Below, piece after piece: positions 37,802 to 50,372 of a DNA stretch of 64,000 nucleotides. Positions within the stretch are counted from its first letter, which is position 1. Each line of letters opens with the position of its first letter. Made by a program: the position numbers and the translations under genes. The notes under the pieces are model-generated. The model saw only the letters and a list, made by a program, of their open reading frames with translations, was not told the DNA's origin and searched no databases. Source of the DNA: Verrucomicrobia bacterium IMCC26134 (GTDB lineage: Bacteria > Verrucomicrobiota > Verrucomicrobiia > Opitutales > Opitutaceae); assembly GCA_000972765.1 (NCBI GenBank), contig CP011265.1, positions 806,001-870,000 of the forward strand. The letters are read 5' to 3'.

Positions 37802-37927
37802 ATTAGGTCAGAGTAGAGTATCAAGCACCCGCTCAGGTGCTGCAGCAAGCGGAAACTTGGCGGCAAATAGAGGAACGAGAAGGAACATAAATAAACGGTG
37901 CACGGCGCGAGCTCTTTCGGGGGCACT

Positions 37928-37967
37928 TAGTGTAAGGCTAAGTAAACTAGTGTAAGCCTAAGTAAAC
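37928..37967. repeat. Two tandem 20-bp units
   Basis: TAGTGTAAGGCTAAGTAAAC followed directly by TAGTGTAAGCCTAAGTAAAC (one mismatch) and a partial third unit CTAAGTGAGC. They sit in the otherwise featureless 320-bp gap between tRNA-Pro and the protease gene. Confidence 0.8.
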
Positions 37968-38121
37968 CTAAGTGAGCTTTTATTTTGATGTTCGATCTGA
38001 TTTCAGGGCTTGGTAACGCATAAGGTTTCTCTCTTCGCAAGCCGGCGGGGTTTATTTTTCTAGCTGTTGCTAATCTTATCTGACTCCCTCGGCCTATCAC
38101 TAGTCTTTTCTTAAACAACTT

Positions 38122-41100
38122 ATGAAAAAGTTACTTCGCCTTACCTTATATTTAATCATATTAGCTGCGGTGCTGGTGTGGCTACCACGGCAATTCGGTC
38201 CATCTCACGACGGGAACTCATTCATCGCAGCACTGGCCAAGTTACCGGCGACACCCATTCCCGGCACATCGGCGCAGATAAAAAGTCGATTACTTGGAAC
38301 GGCTCAAGTTCGCGAAGGGGACGAAATGACAAAGCGCGTAGCTGCCGTATTCGCCAATCTTTCTACGGCATCTTCTAACGTAGACGCCCCGCCTGCTGCT
38401 GCGATACCCGATGCCGCGAAGGGGCCTAAGCAGCCTAAGTTATCGGAAGCTCAGCGCCACAACTTGGCCAAGCTTCGCTGGGGTCCCACCAAATCGCTCC
38501 GCTATCGTGGGGATGGCGAAGATGCCACGGTCCGTTTGCTTGCTGCTCCGGCGCTAATTCTACCCAAAGATCCCGCGAACCCCAAGGCCGAGTCACCCGA
38601 AGCGATGACAAAACGGTTCCTATCTGAGAATCGCGAATTGCTGCTGATTAAGAATCCATCCGCAGAGTTTACGGTCACCTCCGTCGAAACCCAGCCCAAG
38701 GGCGATACGGTCCTCCGGCTTTCGCAGAAATTAGGTGACCTTGACGTTTGGCCTGGCCAAATCACTGCCAACGTCAGCGAAGCGGGCTATCTGACTGTGA
38801 TCACTGGGGCTTATGCACCGACGCCAGAGGGTATCAAAACGACCCCGGCTATCACAACTGAGCAGGCGCAAGCTGCCGCGTTGCAGCATGCGAATGAAGA
38901 TAATTCATCTCTTTCAGTTAATCAGCCCCCCATATTAAAGATATTCGCAGATAAAGGACGTGTGCCAGAATTGAGCTACGAAGTCCAAGTTGAGGGAGCA
39001 AATCGCCATGAACGTGTTTTCATAAGTGCCCTAACTGGTGATGTGCTGCTTTCGGTTTCTGAAATTTGCACAGGCGCGACGACAGGAACTGGAACGGATA
39101 CCCGGGGATACTCGCGGTCGTTAAATGTATATTCTGACGGGGCACCGGTTAAATATTATTTATTGGACACAAGTAAACCGATGTTCAATGCATCTACGTT
39201 TAACGGATATATCGGCATTTTTAATGCAGCGAATGCATTAAACATCTCTTTCTCGACGCAGTTAAATAGTGGATACGATCCAGAGGGTGTAGGCGCCTCG
39301 TTTAACATGGGTAAGGTGTATGATTTTTACAAGAATGTCTTTGGCCGGAATTCATACGATAACAATGGGGCCTCCATTATGTCGGTGATCAGGCAGGCGA
39401 ATCCGGATGGAAGCCCGATGGAGAATGCTTATTGGGATGGATCAAAGATGGCTTTTGGAACAGCTGATCGTTACACCGCAGCTACTGACGTTGTTGGCCA
39501 CGAATTCACCCATGCGGTTGTTACGGCAACATCTGACCTTATATATAAAAATGAATCGGGTGCCCTAAATGAAAGCTTCGCGGATGTTTTCGGCGAAGCG
39601 ATAGAAAGAGTTGTCTATGGCTCGAATGATTGGCTTATGGGAAGCTTTTTAAGCGTTGGCGGCCCGATTCGAAGCATGCAGAATCCTCAAATCTACGGCG
39701 ATCCAAGTAAGATGTCAGAGTTTCTCAGAACGGAAGCTGACGATGGAGGAGTTCATTCAAATAGTGGTATTCCTAATAAAGCATTCTATCTGCTTGCAGA
39801 AGGCCTAGGCACTGGTGGCATTGGATTTGATTCAGCCAGAAATATTTTTTATCGCGCCTTGGTGACGAAATTGAATCCGAACTCCGACTTTATTGCGTTG
39901 CGAGAGGCATGTATCTTATCAGCTGAAGAGATTCATGGCGTAGGCACTACGCAGGTGACCAAAGTTCGTGCAGCGTTTGATGCGGTGGAAATTTTTGACG
40001 CAACCATCGTCGGTATGCCAAGTGACCTCACCCCCGCATCTGGACAGGACTCATATCTTTTTAGTTATCTTGCGGTTGATGGCAATTACTACCTTGGTCG
40101 TAGGGAGGGCGCGTTGGGTGATGGTAGTGGTGTGGTTGGTATTGCAGGCACTCCGATGAATCCTGACACAAGACCTTCTGTGTCGGGCGATGGCTCGCTT
40201 GCTGTCTTTGTCAGCTCGACTTTCGATTTGGTGGTTGCGCCCACCAACGGTTCTGGCGCCACATCTTTAGGCTACCCAGGCCAAGTCTATGCCACCACTT
40301 TATCTGCAGACTCGAAGCATATGGCTTTCATAATGCGTGACCCAGCAACAGGACTGCCATTGCGTGAAATATCTTATTTCAATATTACTACTGGAAATTC
40401 CAAAGTAATACCGCTTTACTTGCCTGCAGCGGATGGGGGGAATTCAATATCGATCGATTTAATAGATGAAATTGATCTTTCTCCAGACGGGCAAACGGCA
40501 ATTTTTGATGGTCTGGCTGAAACTACTCTTGGAAATGGCACGGTCCTTCGCGCGTGGTCGATTTTTGCGGTAGATATCGCTTCGGGTTCTATTTACAGCA
40601 TAGCTGGACCTTTTGATGGATTAGATATTGGTAATCCATCTTTTGCCAGAACTTCCGCAAACCGTATGGTTTTCGAAACCTTGTCGACCAATTCAAGTAT
40701 AGTGTCGCTTTCAATGGAGCCTGTTGTCGGCGCAGTCGTAAAAAACTACAGCATTGCCAGCGATTTCCTTGCCTATCCAAGATTTTCAGCGGCGGATAAC
40801 TTTATAGTCTTTACGGATGAATACTACGACTACGGAACATTTACGTATAGACCGCGTGTAGTAAGGTTGAGCCTACAAGCTGATCACATAAATCCAACTG
40901 GTTCTGAAACCATACTGCAATACTTGGCGATTAATGGATTGAGTTATAGGAGAGGTAGCTTCGCGGGCGCACCGGTTTTATCCGTGAGCACAACGACCCC
41001 GACTGTGGTCGGCGGATCGTCTGGCTACTTCCGCATAAGCAGGATTTCGGGGGATCAAGCGATACAAGTTCCAATCAGCTTTAAGGCACTGGGCACCGCA

Positions 41101-41664
41101 CGCTCCGGTATTGACTACACGCGCATCAATCTTACCGCAACACTGGGGGCAAACGTGAGTTTTATAGATATACCCGTTAGCGCGTTGTTGAATCCAAATA
41201 CGGCGGCTTGTGCGCTTACGTTAAGCTTGGATCCGCAATCTCATTACCGACTCTCGAGCCCGGGAAGTAGTAGCACGATTAGCCTCGTTGCGCCGGCCAT
41301 GACGTATTCCTATTGGGCTGCTTCACTAGGCGTTGGGGCGGCCACGGCCGACCAGGACGGTGACGGTCTAAAAAACCTGGTCGAATACGCCATCGGCTCT
41401 AGTCCGACTCAAGGAGATGGAGGAGTGATACAATCCGGAGTGCGCACGGTGGCGCTTCAGAACTTTTTAGAGGTGACTATCAAACGTTCACTGATCCGGT
41501 CAGGCGTTACCTGGACCCTGGAACGCTCAAGTGACTTGGCAGTATGGCAACAAGCAAGTATGGCCGTGGTGACTGATACTTCTACAGAATTAGTATTACG
41601 GGATACTTTGCCCATTGACGGTGTGCAGCGCCGGTTTCTGCGAGTGAAAGCAAGCGTTCCGTAA
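38122..41664 (+). CDS. Secreted M4-family (thermolysin-like) metalloprotease, multidomain
   Basis: 1180 residues. A signal or anchor helix covers residues 5-22. A propeptide of FTP/PepSY type spans about 95-320 (PEAMTKRFLSENRELLLIKN, AGYLTVITGAYAPTPEG, then YEVQVEG). The catalytic domain covers about 325-640 with zinc motif HEFTH (H460, E461, H464), third ligand E484 in GALNESFADVFGE, and GGVHSNSGIPNKAFYLL. A beta-propeller-like region follows (about 650-940), then a Calx-beta-like segment (about 955-1055). The C-terminal 110 residues contain a calcium-type DQDGDGLKNLVEYAIGS and end RRFLRVKASVP. It is longer than the family norm and should act extracellularly. Confidence 0.92.
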   Translation: MKKLLRLTLYLIILAAVLVWLPRQFGPSHDGNSFIAALAKLPATPIPGTSAQIKSRLLGTAQVREGDEMTKRVAAVFANLSTASSNVDAPPAAAIPDAAKGPKQPKLSEAQRHNLAKLRWGPTKSLRYRGDGEDATVRLLAAPALILPKDPANPKAESPEAMTKRFLSENRELLLIKNPSAEFTVTSVETQPKGDTVLRLSQKLGDLDVWPGQITANVSEAGYLTVITGAYAPTPEGIKTTPAITTEQAQAAALQHANEDNSSLSVNQPPILKIFADKGRVPELSYEVQVEGANRHERVFISALTGDVLLSVSEICTGATTGTGTDTRGYSRSLNVYSDGAPVKYYLLDTSKPMFNASTFNGYIGIFNAANALNISFSTQLNSGYDPEGVGASFNMGKVYDFYKNVFGRNSYDNNGASIMSVIRQANPDGSPMENAYWDGSKMAFGTADRYTAATDVVGHEFTHAVVTATSDLIYKNESGALNESFADVFGEAIERVVYGSNDWLMGSFLSVGGPIRSMQNPQIYGDPSKMSEFLRTEADDGGVHSNSGIPNKAFYLLAEGLGTGGIGFDSARNIFYRALVTKLNPNSDFIALREACILSAEEIHGVGTTQVTKVRAAFDAVEIFDATIVGMPSDLTPASGQDSYLFSYLAVDGNYYLGRREGALGDGSGVVGIAGTPMNPDTRPSVSGDGSLAVFVSSTFDLVVAPTNGSGATSLGYPGQVYATTLSADSKHMAFIMRDPATGLPLREISYFNITTGNSKVIPLYLPAADGGNSISIDLIDEIDLSPDGQTAIFDGLAETTLGNGTVLRAWSIFAVDIASGSIYSIAGPFDGLDIGNPSFARTSANRMVFETLSTNSSIVSLSMEPVVGAVVKNYSIASDFLAYPRFSAADNFIVFTDEYYDYGTFTYRPRVVRLSLQADHINPTGSETILQYLAINGLSYRRGSFAGAPVLSVSTTTPTVVGGSSGYFRISRISGDQAIQVPISFKALGTARSGIDYTRINLTATLGANVSFIDIPVSALLNPNTAACALTLSLDPQSHYRLSSPGSSSTISLVAPAMTYSYWAASLGVGAATADQDGDGLKNLVEYAIGSSPTQGDGGVIQSGVRTVALQNFLEVTIKRSLIRSGVTWTLERSSDLAVWQQASMAVVTDTSTELVLRDTLPIDGVQRRFLRVKASVP

Positions 41665-41825
41665 TCGAATGAAAGTCCCGCCCTCATATACCAACAGAAG
41701 GGGCCTCGGGATGGTTGAAGTTTTATCTACGTTCTGCCGTGGAGTCATCGGTTAAGAATACCGTTTCAAAGATCAGCGAAGCATCGCGTGCGAGCACGAT
41801 CTCATACCGGTGGCCCAAAACCGGT

Positions 41826-41864
41826 CGCCACAAAGGCGCGCCGAGGTGGCGCGCCTTTGTGGCG
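41826..41864. terminator. Perfect 17-bp inverted repeat between convergent genes
   Basis: CGCCACAAAGGCGCGCC (41826-41842), loop GAGGT, then the exact complement GGCGCGCCTTTGTGGCG (41848-41864). It is 162 bp after the protease stop and 41 bp from the htpG stop on the other strand, so it can serve as a bidirectional transcript end. No T tract on either side. Confidence 0.6.
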
Positions 41865-41904
41865 ATGACACGTGGCGGGCGCGCGAGTCGCGCCTGACGC
41901 GAGC

Positions 41905-43767
41905 TCAGCCCTGCTCGAGGAGCTTGTTGAGCCGCTTGACCATCGCGCTCGGGTCTTCGAGCAGGCCGGCGCTGATGAGGGCGTTGTCGAGCAATTGCTC
42001 GGCCACCAACACGGCGCGCCCGGGGTTGCTGGCGCGGGTGGCGTTCAGCTTCTGCATCACGAGGTGGCGGGGGTTGATCTCGAAGTTCACCTTCAGCGGG
42101 CTCTCGGCGCCGTCCTTGTTCATCGCCTTCATCATGCGGCGCATCTGCGGGGTGAGGAACTTGTCGGCGTTGGTGGCGAGGGCGGGGGAGTCAACGAGGC
42201 GGTCGCTGGACTTCACCTCGGCGACGCGGTCGCCGAGGGTGGTCTTGAGCCAGTCGGCGAGGGACTTGGTGTCGTCCTCGGAGAGGTCGCCCTCGGCGGC
42301 GGGAGGCTTGGGGGCGTCGGCGAGCTTCACGTCGGCGTGGTCGGCGGCGACGAGCTTCTTGCCGTCGAACTCGCGCACGTTGTTCATGACGTATTCGTCC
42401 ACCGCCTCGGTGCAGAAGAGGACCTCGAGGTTGCGGGCCTTAAAGCCTTCGAGGTAGGGGCCGTTCTCGATGGCGGCGCGGCTGGGGCCGACGAGGTAGT
42501 AGATCTCTTTTTGCTCGGCGGTGGCGCGGGAGAGATAGTCGGCGAGCGAGGTGGGTTTACCGGCCTCGGTGAGGGAGGACTCGTAGCGGAGAAGCTTAAC
42601 CAGCTCGTCCTTGTGGGTGTAGTCGGTGGCGGCGCCCTCCTTGAGGAAGATGCCGAAGGTGGCGTAGAACTCGAGGTAGGCCTCGGGGCGGTTCTTGGCT
42701 TCCTCGGTGAGGAACTTGAGGAAGCGTTTCGTGAGGACCTTGTTGAGCTTCTCGATGAGGGCGCGGTCCTGCATGGTCTCGCGCGAGATGTTGAGCGGGA
42801 GGTCCTCGGAATCGACTACGCCCTTGAGGAAGCGCAGCCACTCGGGGAGGAGGTCCTTGGGTTTGGCGTCGATGAGGACCTTGCGGCAATAGAGGGAGAC
42901 GGCGGCCTCGAGGCGGGACATGCCGAATTTCTCCGAGTTGTCCTGCGGGACGAAGAGGAGGGCGTTGATCTGGAGGGGGGCGTCGGCGCTGAAGTGGAGG
43001 CGCAGGCGGGGCTCGTCGTAGGCGTGGGACTGGAACTTGTAGAAGGCGGAGTAGTCCTCGTCGGTGATCTCGTTTTTCGAGCGCAACCAGAGGGCCTGGA
43101 CGGTGTTGATATGGGTGCCGTTGAGCTGGATGGGGAAGGAGACGAAGGCGCTGTAGCGCTCGAGGATCTCCTTGATGCGTTGTTCCTCGGAGAACTCGGC
43201 GCATTCTTCCTTCAAGGTGATGACGATGCGGGTGCCACGACCGGTGTGCGCGGGGGCGGGCTCGATGGTGTAGCGGCCGGCGCCGTCGCTGGTCCAGACG
43301 TTGGCGGCCTCGTCGGCGCGCCAGGAGCGGGAGAAAACCTCGACCTTGGTGGCGACCATGAAGGCGGAGTAGAAGCCTACGCCGAACTGGCCGATGAGGT
43401 TGGCGTTTTTCTGGCCGCCCTCGCTGAGGGATTTGAGGAAGGCCTTGGAGCCGGAGTGGGCGATGGTGCCGAGGTTCTTGGCGAGCTCGGCCGCGCTCAT
43501 GCCGAGTCCGGCGTCCTCGATGACGAGGGTCTTGGCCTTGTCGTCGGTGGTGAGGGAGATCTCGAGCTTGCGCTCGGCGTCGTGGATATCCTTCTCGGTG
43601 AGCTGGAGATGGCGGAACTTTTCCAGGGCGTCGGAGGCGTTGGAAACGAGCTCGCGGACGAAGATCTCCTTTTCGGTGTAGAGCGAGTGGATGACGATAT
43701 CGAGCAGCTGCTTGATTTCGGCTTGGAACTCGTGGGATTGGGGGGCGGGAGTGGTTTCGGTGGACAT
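41905..43767 (-). CDS. htpG: Chaperone HtpG (bacterial Hsp90)
   Basis: 620 residues, normal family length. GHKL ATPase motifs: ELVSNASDALEKFR, IEDAGLGMSAAEL, GTIAHSGSKAF and GQFGVGFYSAFMVA. The middle domain has SDSEDLPLN-like VVDSEDLPLNISRETMQ with the conserved Arg, and the C-terminal dimerisation region is present. ATP-dependent cytosolic folding chaperone. It lies 122 bp downstream of leuS on the same strand. Confidence 0.97.
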   Translation of the reverse strand: MSTETTPAPQSHEFQAEIKQLLDIVIHSLYTEKEIFVRELVSNASDALEKFRHLQLTEKDIHDAERKLEISLTTDDKAKTLVIEDAGLGMSAAELAKNLGTIAHSGSKAFLKSLSEGGQKNANLIGQFGVGFYSAFMVATKVEVFSRSWRADEAANVWTSDGAGRYTIEPAPAHTGRGTRIVITLKEECAEFSEEQRIKEILERYSAFVSFPIQLNGTHINTVQALWLRSKNEITDEDYSAFYKFQSHAYDEPRLRLHFSADAPLQINALLFVPQDNSEKFGMSRLEAAVSLYCRKVLIDAKPKDLLPEWLRFLKGVVDSEDLPLNISRETMQDRALIEKLNKVLTKRFLKFLTEEAKNRPEAYLEFYATFGIFLKEGAATDYTHKDELVKLLRYESSLTEAGKPTSLADYLSRATAEQKEIYYLVGPSRAAIENGPYLEGFKARNLEVLFCTEAVDEYVMNNVREFDGKKLVAADHADVKLADAPKPPAAEGDLSEDDTKSLADWLKTTLGDRVAEVKSSDRLVDSPALATNADKFLTPQMRRMMKAMNKDGAESPLKVNFEINPRHLVMQKLNATRASNPGRAVLVAEQLLDNALISAGLLEDPSAMVKRLNKLLEQG

Positions 43768-43889
43768 GGTGGAAAAAGGAAGAGCGGTTATTTTAGTGAG
43801 TTAAGGGAAAAATCAAGAGATGCGTTTGGCGGAGGAGCGAGGCGAGCTGCGCCCCCGATTCCGGGGACGGGCGGGGTGCGGAGAGTGGT

Positions 43890-46514
<2,625 letters not shown>

Positions 46515-46754
46515 CGTAGGAAAAGGGAAGAGTGAATGGCGGCGCGGCGCGGGGGGTCAAGGGCGGGTGCCGTGTAAAAGGATTCACCCAAGGGGCGGTG
46601 GTGATTTGGCCGAAGGGAGGGGGCTCGTTCCCAGGATTCAGGACTTGGGGTGGCTGCTTTTCGCCGGGAATGAGCAGGCCAAGAGACACGGATTACACGG
46701 GCTTTACAGCTCAGGCTTGCTCCCGACCTAAGCCGAAAGCACGCTGCCCGCCCT

Positions 46755-49406
46755 GTGGAAACCCCTTCGAAAAATCCGTCGCGCTCAAACTCGGTAGCAG
46801 CAGGTTGGTATAATATTTTCCCCGTGCTTCTGCTTTGCATCTTTTGGGTGCTGGTAAACGCCTTTTTGGTGGATGCGGTGACGGTTCGGCTTTGCGAACA
46901 GGCCGATAACGGGATCGCGAAGGAGCTGCGCATGCCGGTGTTTCTGCACGAGATCGCGAACGACGGCTACACGTGGAACCACTACGCCGAACACATTGGC
47001 GAAAATGGTGATTGGCGGCTCAGGCACACTGAATTTGACAACGCGCCCGAGGGGCGGGAGGTCCACTGGAATTCCGCCTTTGCCTGGTATCTGCGCGGCT
47101 TGGGGGAGATCTACCGTTCATCCACGGGCGATTCGCTGAGGAATAGCATTTTCCGGATGTCGATCTGGGCGAACCCGATTTTACTCGTGCTGGCGCTGGG
47201 TATTTTCACCACGCTGTCGGCACGCCGCTTTGGTCCGCTCTGCGGTGCGGTCATCGCCATCGGCATGGTGTCGGTGCCCACGTTTTACGAGGGCTTTTTG
47301 CCGGCTTATCCCGATCACCATGGCTTGATCGCCTTTGCCATATTGGGCACGATCTTCGGCATCGCCTGGGCGGGTGCGGGCTGGGTTCAAGCTGAGTCGG
47401 GCGATGATTTTGTGCTGCCGCGCTCTCTGCGCCAGGCACGCCACGGTATGATTTTTTCCGCTCTCTGCGGCGCGGCGGGCCTGTGGATAAGCGCTGTCTC
47501 CGCCACGATTGTGCTGATCTCAATCGGGGTGGGCGCGCTGGCGGCGGCGGCATGCTTTGGCCGCACCTTGCGTCGCTTGGGGGTGGTCTTTGACGTCGGG
47601 CTTTGGCGCTTGTGGGCGCTTTGGGGCGCGGGAGGGAGCATGTTTTTTTATCTACTGGAATATTTCCCCTCGAATTTGGGCTTTCGGCTCGAGGTGAATC
47701 ATCCTTTTTATGCTTTGGCCTGGCTGGGCGGAGGTTGGCTGGTCGCCCTTTTGACGGGATGGCTGTGCGGGCGAGACGACTCCACTTGCCGATTCCCGTG
47801 GCGGGCGATGCTCTGGCCGCTGGCCAGTTGCATGGTCTTGCCGATCGTGGCCTTGGTCGGCGGCCCCGGGGTCTATGCCCCGCTGGATCCGTTCATGGCG
47901 GCGATTCACCGCAACATCCGTGAGTTTCTCCCGCTGGGTTTGGTGGTGAAGCTGAGCGGGTCCACCTGGCTTGCGACTCTTGGCTGGTTCCCAGTGCTTG
48001 TGCTCGTGGCGGCCGTAACCTTGTTTATCAAGCGAGTCGGCGCCGGGACGAAAGCTGCCTTGGTATTCCTGCCCATCCCGATCCTGATGATCACCGGATT
48101 GCAGCTGTATCAAGTGCGCTGGGGAATGCTGGCGGGGCCGCTCTACATCGCCCTCGCGGGCATTGTCATCCCGCAGTTTTGGCGGATTTTACCTCGGGCG
48201 CTTTGGTGCCGGATTCTGGCCGTCCCTGCTTTGCTCGTCTTCGGCTACCAGTTTGTCGGGCCTTCGTTTAAAGCCAACATTGGCTCGGCGTGGGCCCAGT
48301 ATCGGAACCCGCAATCGCTGTCTTTTGGTCAGGGTATCGCGCTGCTTCATCGCCAGATGGCACGGACCATTCTTGATAGCGCGGGCGGCAAGCCGGTGGT
48401 CTTGCTCAGCAGTCCCAACAGTTCATGCATCTTGGCCGGTCTCGGCGGGTTTCGCGCCATCGGCACCCTCTACTGGGAAAATGTTGCGGGGCTGAAAGCG
48501 GGCGCCGAGGGACTCAACACCCAGAACGACGCCGAGGCGCTCGCTTTTATGCAAAAGCACGGGGTCACGCACGTCTCCCTGATGAATTGGGAAAACTTCA
48601 TCGAACCCTATTTTAACATACTTCATCCCAATCCGGCGGTGGGCGTGTCGGTGCAAAATTCCTTTGGCAAGGCCGCGCTGGCCGACAAACGCATCCCCGC
48701 CTGGGTGCGCCCCTTGATTTTCCCCGCCAACTCCTTGAGCCAGAATTTGCAGCAGAGCATCCTCTTGTTGCAGGTCGCACCGGAGCAAAGCCTCAATGAG
48801 GCGAGGTTTCATCTCGCACGCTTCATTCGCTATGTCGAGGGCCACCCCGAGCAGTCGGAAAGCATGTTTAAGGAAATCCTCGCGTCCGAGCCCTCAAGCA
48901 GCCTGGTGATGATCGAGCTTACCAATATTTACCTGGAGCAGCGGCGTTATGACGAGGCCGTCGATCAATTGCTGAATGCTTTGCCTGATGCCAACGCCGA
49001 CACCCGTGCATCGCTTGCCGGCCAGGTGGTGGCTGAACTCAGCAAGGTCGGCCAATGGCCCCTCCTGGCCAAGGTTCTGCGGCGCACGGCGGAGTTCCCT
49101 GACACCAGCTCCCAGACCCTGCACAATGTCGCCTGGGTGATTGCCACTCTTCCTACTCCCGAGGCGCGTGATCCGCTCTTTGCCCTGGCTTGTTGCGACC
49201 GTTTGGATCGTATGACGCATGATGTGGCCATGCTCGCCCTTACCCGTGCCGCCAGCCAGGCCGCGCTCGGCAACTTTCCGGTCGCGTTGCAACTCGCTCA
49301 AGAGGTGGCCTCCGGCGTTGTCCCCTCCACGGACGAGCGTCGTCGCCAGGCCACAGAGATGGCCGCGTCCTTTCAGGCGCAGAAAGCCTGGATCACCTCG
49401 CGGTGA
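46755..49406 (+). CDS. STT3/PglB-like GT-C membrane glycosyltransferase with C-terminal TPR domain
   Basis: 883 residues from GTG 46755. The first helix is followed by an external loop with ANDGYTWNHYAEHI, which resembles the NDGY segment of PglB oligosaccharyltransferases. A second acidic motif, AYPDHHGLIAF, lies after later helices, where STT3 proteins have a metal-binding motif. About 11 helices end near residue 510. A soluble part follows (about 525-640), but I see no WWDYG motif. Residues about 670-880 are helical repeats of TPR type (FKEILASEPSSSLVMIELTN, then RRYDEAVDQLLNAL). It starts the glycan cluster and could transfer or ligate glycan from a lipid carrier. Function is inferred from topology and two short motifs. 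Confidence 0.6.
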   Translation: METPSKNPSRSNSVAAGWYNIFPVLLLCIFWVLVNAFLVDAVTVRLCEQADNGIAKELRMPVFLHEIANDGYTWNHYAEHIGENGDWRLRHTEFDNAPEGREVHWNSAFAWYLRGLGEIYRSSTGDSLRNSIFRMSIWANPILLVLALGIFTTLSARRFGPLCGAVIAIGMVSVPTFYEGFLPAYPDHHGLIAFAILGTIFGIAWAGAGWVQAESGDDFVLPRSLRQARHGMIFSALCGAAGLWISAVSATIVLISIGVGALAAAACFGRTLRRLGVVFDVGLWRLWALWGAGGSMFFYLLEYFPSNLGFRLEVNHPFYALAWLGGGWLVALLTGWLCGRDDSTCRFPWRAMLWPLASCMVLPIVALVGGPGVYAPLDPFMAAIHRNIREFLPLGLVVKLSGSTWLATLGWFPVLVLVAAVTLFIKRVGAGTKAALVFLPIPILMITGLQLYQVRWGMLAGPLYIALAGIVIPQFWRILPRALWCRILAVPALLVFGYQFVGPSFKANIGSAWAQYRNPQSLSFGQGIALLHRQMARTILDSAGGKPVVLLSSPNSSCILAGLGGFRAIGTLYWENVAGLKAGAEGLNTQNDAEALAFMQKHGVTHVSLMNWENFIEPYFNILHPNPAVGVSVQNSFGKAALADKRIPAWVRPLIFPANSLSQNLQQSILLLQVAPEQSLNEARFHLARFIRYVEGHPEQSESMFKEILASEPSSSLVMIELTNIYLEQRRYDEAVDQLLNALPDANADTRASLAGQVVAELSKVGQWPLLAKVLRRTAEFPDTSSQTLHNVAWVIATLPTPEARDPLFALACCDRLDRMTHDVAMLALTRAASQAALGNFPVALQLAQEVASGVVPSTDERRRQATEMAASFQAQKAWITSR

Positions 49407-49593
49407 GCCTGGCGGGCGGGCGGGTAGTCGTGTTACGTGGGGGTGATGCGTATGCGCTGCCGCCATCAAGTTCCGTGTTTAGGGCGATCCACCTTTCGAG
49501 TTTAACTCCTTTAGGGGAGGCGCAAAGTTGACGTTGCCCACGGCGCATTCCCGCCCTCCGATATGTGTTTTTAATCCCCCCCCATAACCCCGT

Positions 49594-50364
49594 ATGAAAG
49601 CAGTCATTCTGGCCGGTGGTCTAGGCACCCGAATCAGCGAAGAGACCCACCTCAAGCCCAAGCCCATGGTTACCATCGGCGGGCAGCCCATCCTTTGGCA
49701 TGTGCTGAAGATCTACTCCGCGCATGGGATCAACGACTTTGTCATCTGCGCCGGTTACAAGGGTTACATGATAAAGGAGTATTTCGCCAACTACGCGCTG
49801 CACATGTCCGACGTCACCTTTGATTTGCGTGATAATCGCATGGAGATCCACCACCGCCGCAGCGAGCCCTGGCGTGTCACCATAGTGGATACAGGCGAGT
49901 CGACCCAGACCGGCGGGCGTCTCCGTCGTGTCGCACGCTACCTCGACGATGAAACATTTTGCCTCACCTATGGCGACGGGGTCGGCAACGTCGACATCAC
50001 TTCGCTTCTTGCCTTTCACCGCGCCGAAGGTCGCGCCGCCACCCTCACCGGCGTTCAGCCTCCCGGACGTTTTGGCGCGCTAGAGATCGACGGCACCGCC
50101 ATCGAGCGGTTTCAGGAAAAGCCCGAGGGTGACGGCGGCTGGATCAACGGCGGATTCTTTGTGCTCGAGCCCTCCGTCCTTTCGCTGGTCAAAGATGATG
50201 CCACCCTCTGGGAACGCGAACCCCTCGAAAGCCTCGCCGCCCGCCGCCAGCTTTCTGTTTATAAACACACCGGCTTCTGGCAGCCTATGGATACCTTGCG
50301 CGACAAACAGCACCTCGAAACGCTCTGGGCGTCGGGCAATGCCCCTTGGAAACTTTGGTCCTAA
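49594..50364 (+). CDS. rfbF: Glucose-1-phosphate cytidylyltransferase
   Basis: 256 residues. The nucleotidyltransferase signature [20 protein letters not shown] is followed by [10 protein letters not shown] and the RfbF-specific [27 protein letters not shown] and [10 protein letters not shown] are also typical. It makes CDP-glucose from CTP and glucose-1-phosphate, the first step toward CDP-3,6-dideoxyhexoses. rfbG follows 8 bp downstream. Confidence 0.96.
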   Translation: MKAVILAGGLGTRISEETHLKPKPMVTIGGQPILWHVLKIYSAHGINDFVICAGYKGYMIKEYFANYALHMSDVTFDLRDNRMEIHHRRSEPWRVTIVDTGESTQTGGRLRRVARYLDDETFCLTYGDGVGNVDITSLLAFHRAEGRAATLTGVQPPGRFGALEIDGTAIERFQEKPEGDGGWINGGFFVLEPSVLSLVKDDATLWEREPLESLAARRQLSVYKHTGFWQPMDTLRDKQHLETLWASGNAPWKLWS

Positions 50365-50372
50365 CCCCTCGC

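Noticed and set aside
37824-37841. AGCACC/GGTGCT hairpin upstream of tRNA-Pro
   Set aside because: Short stem without T tract and not downstream of any gene it could end; likely chance.
50346-50372. Upstream ATG for rfbG at 50346
   Set aside because: It lies inside rfbF and adds residues not expected before the Rossmann strand; 50373 gives the family-like N-terminus.
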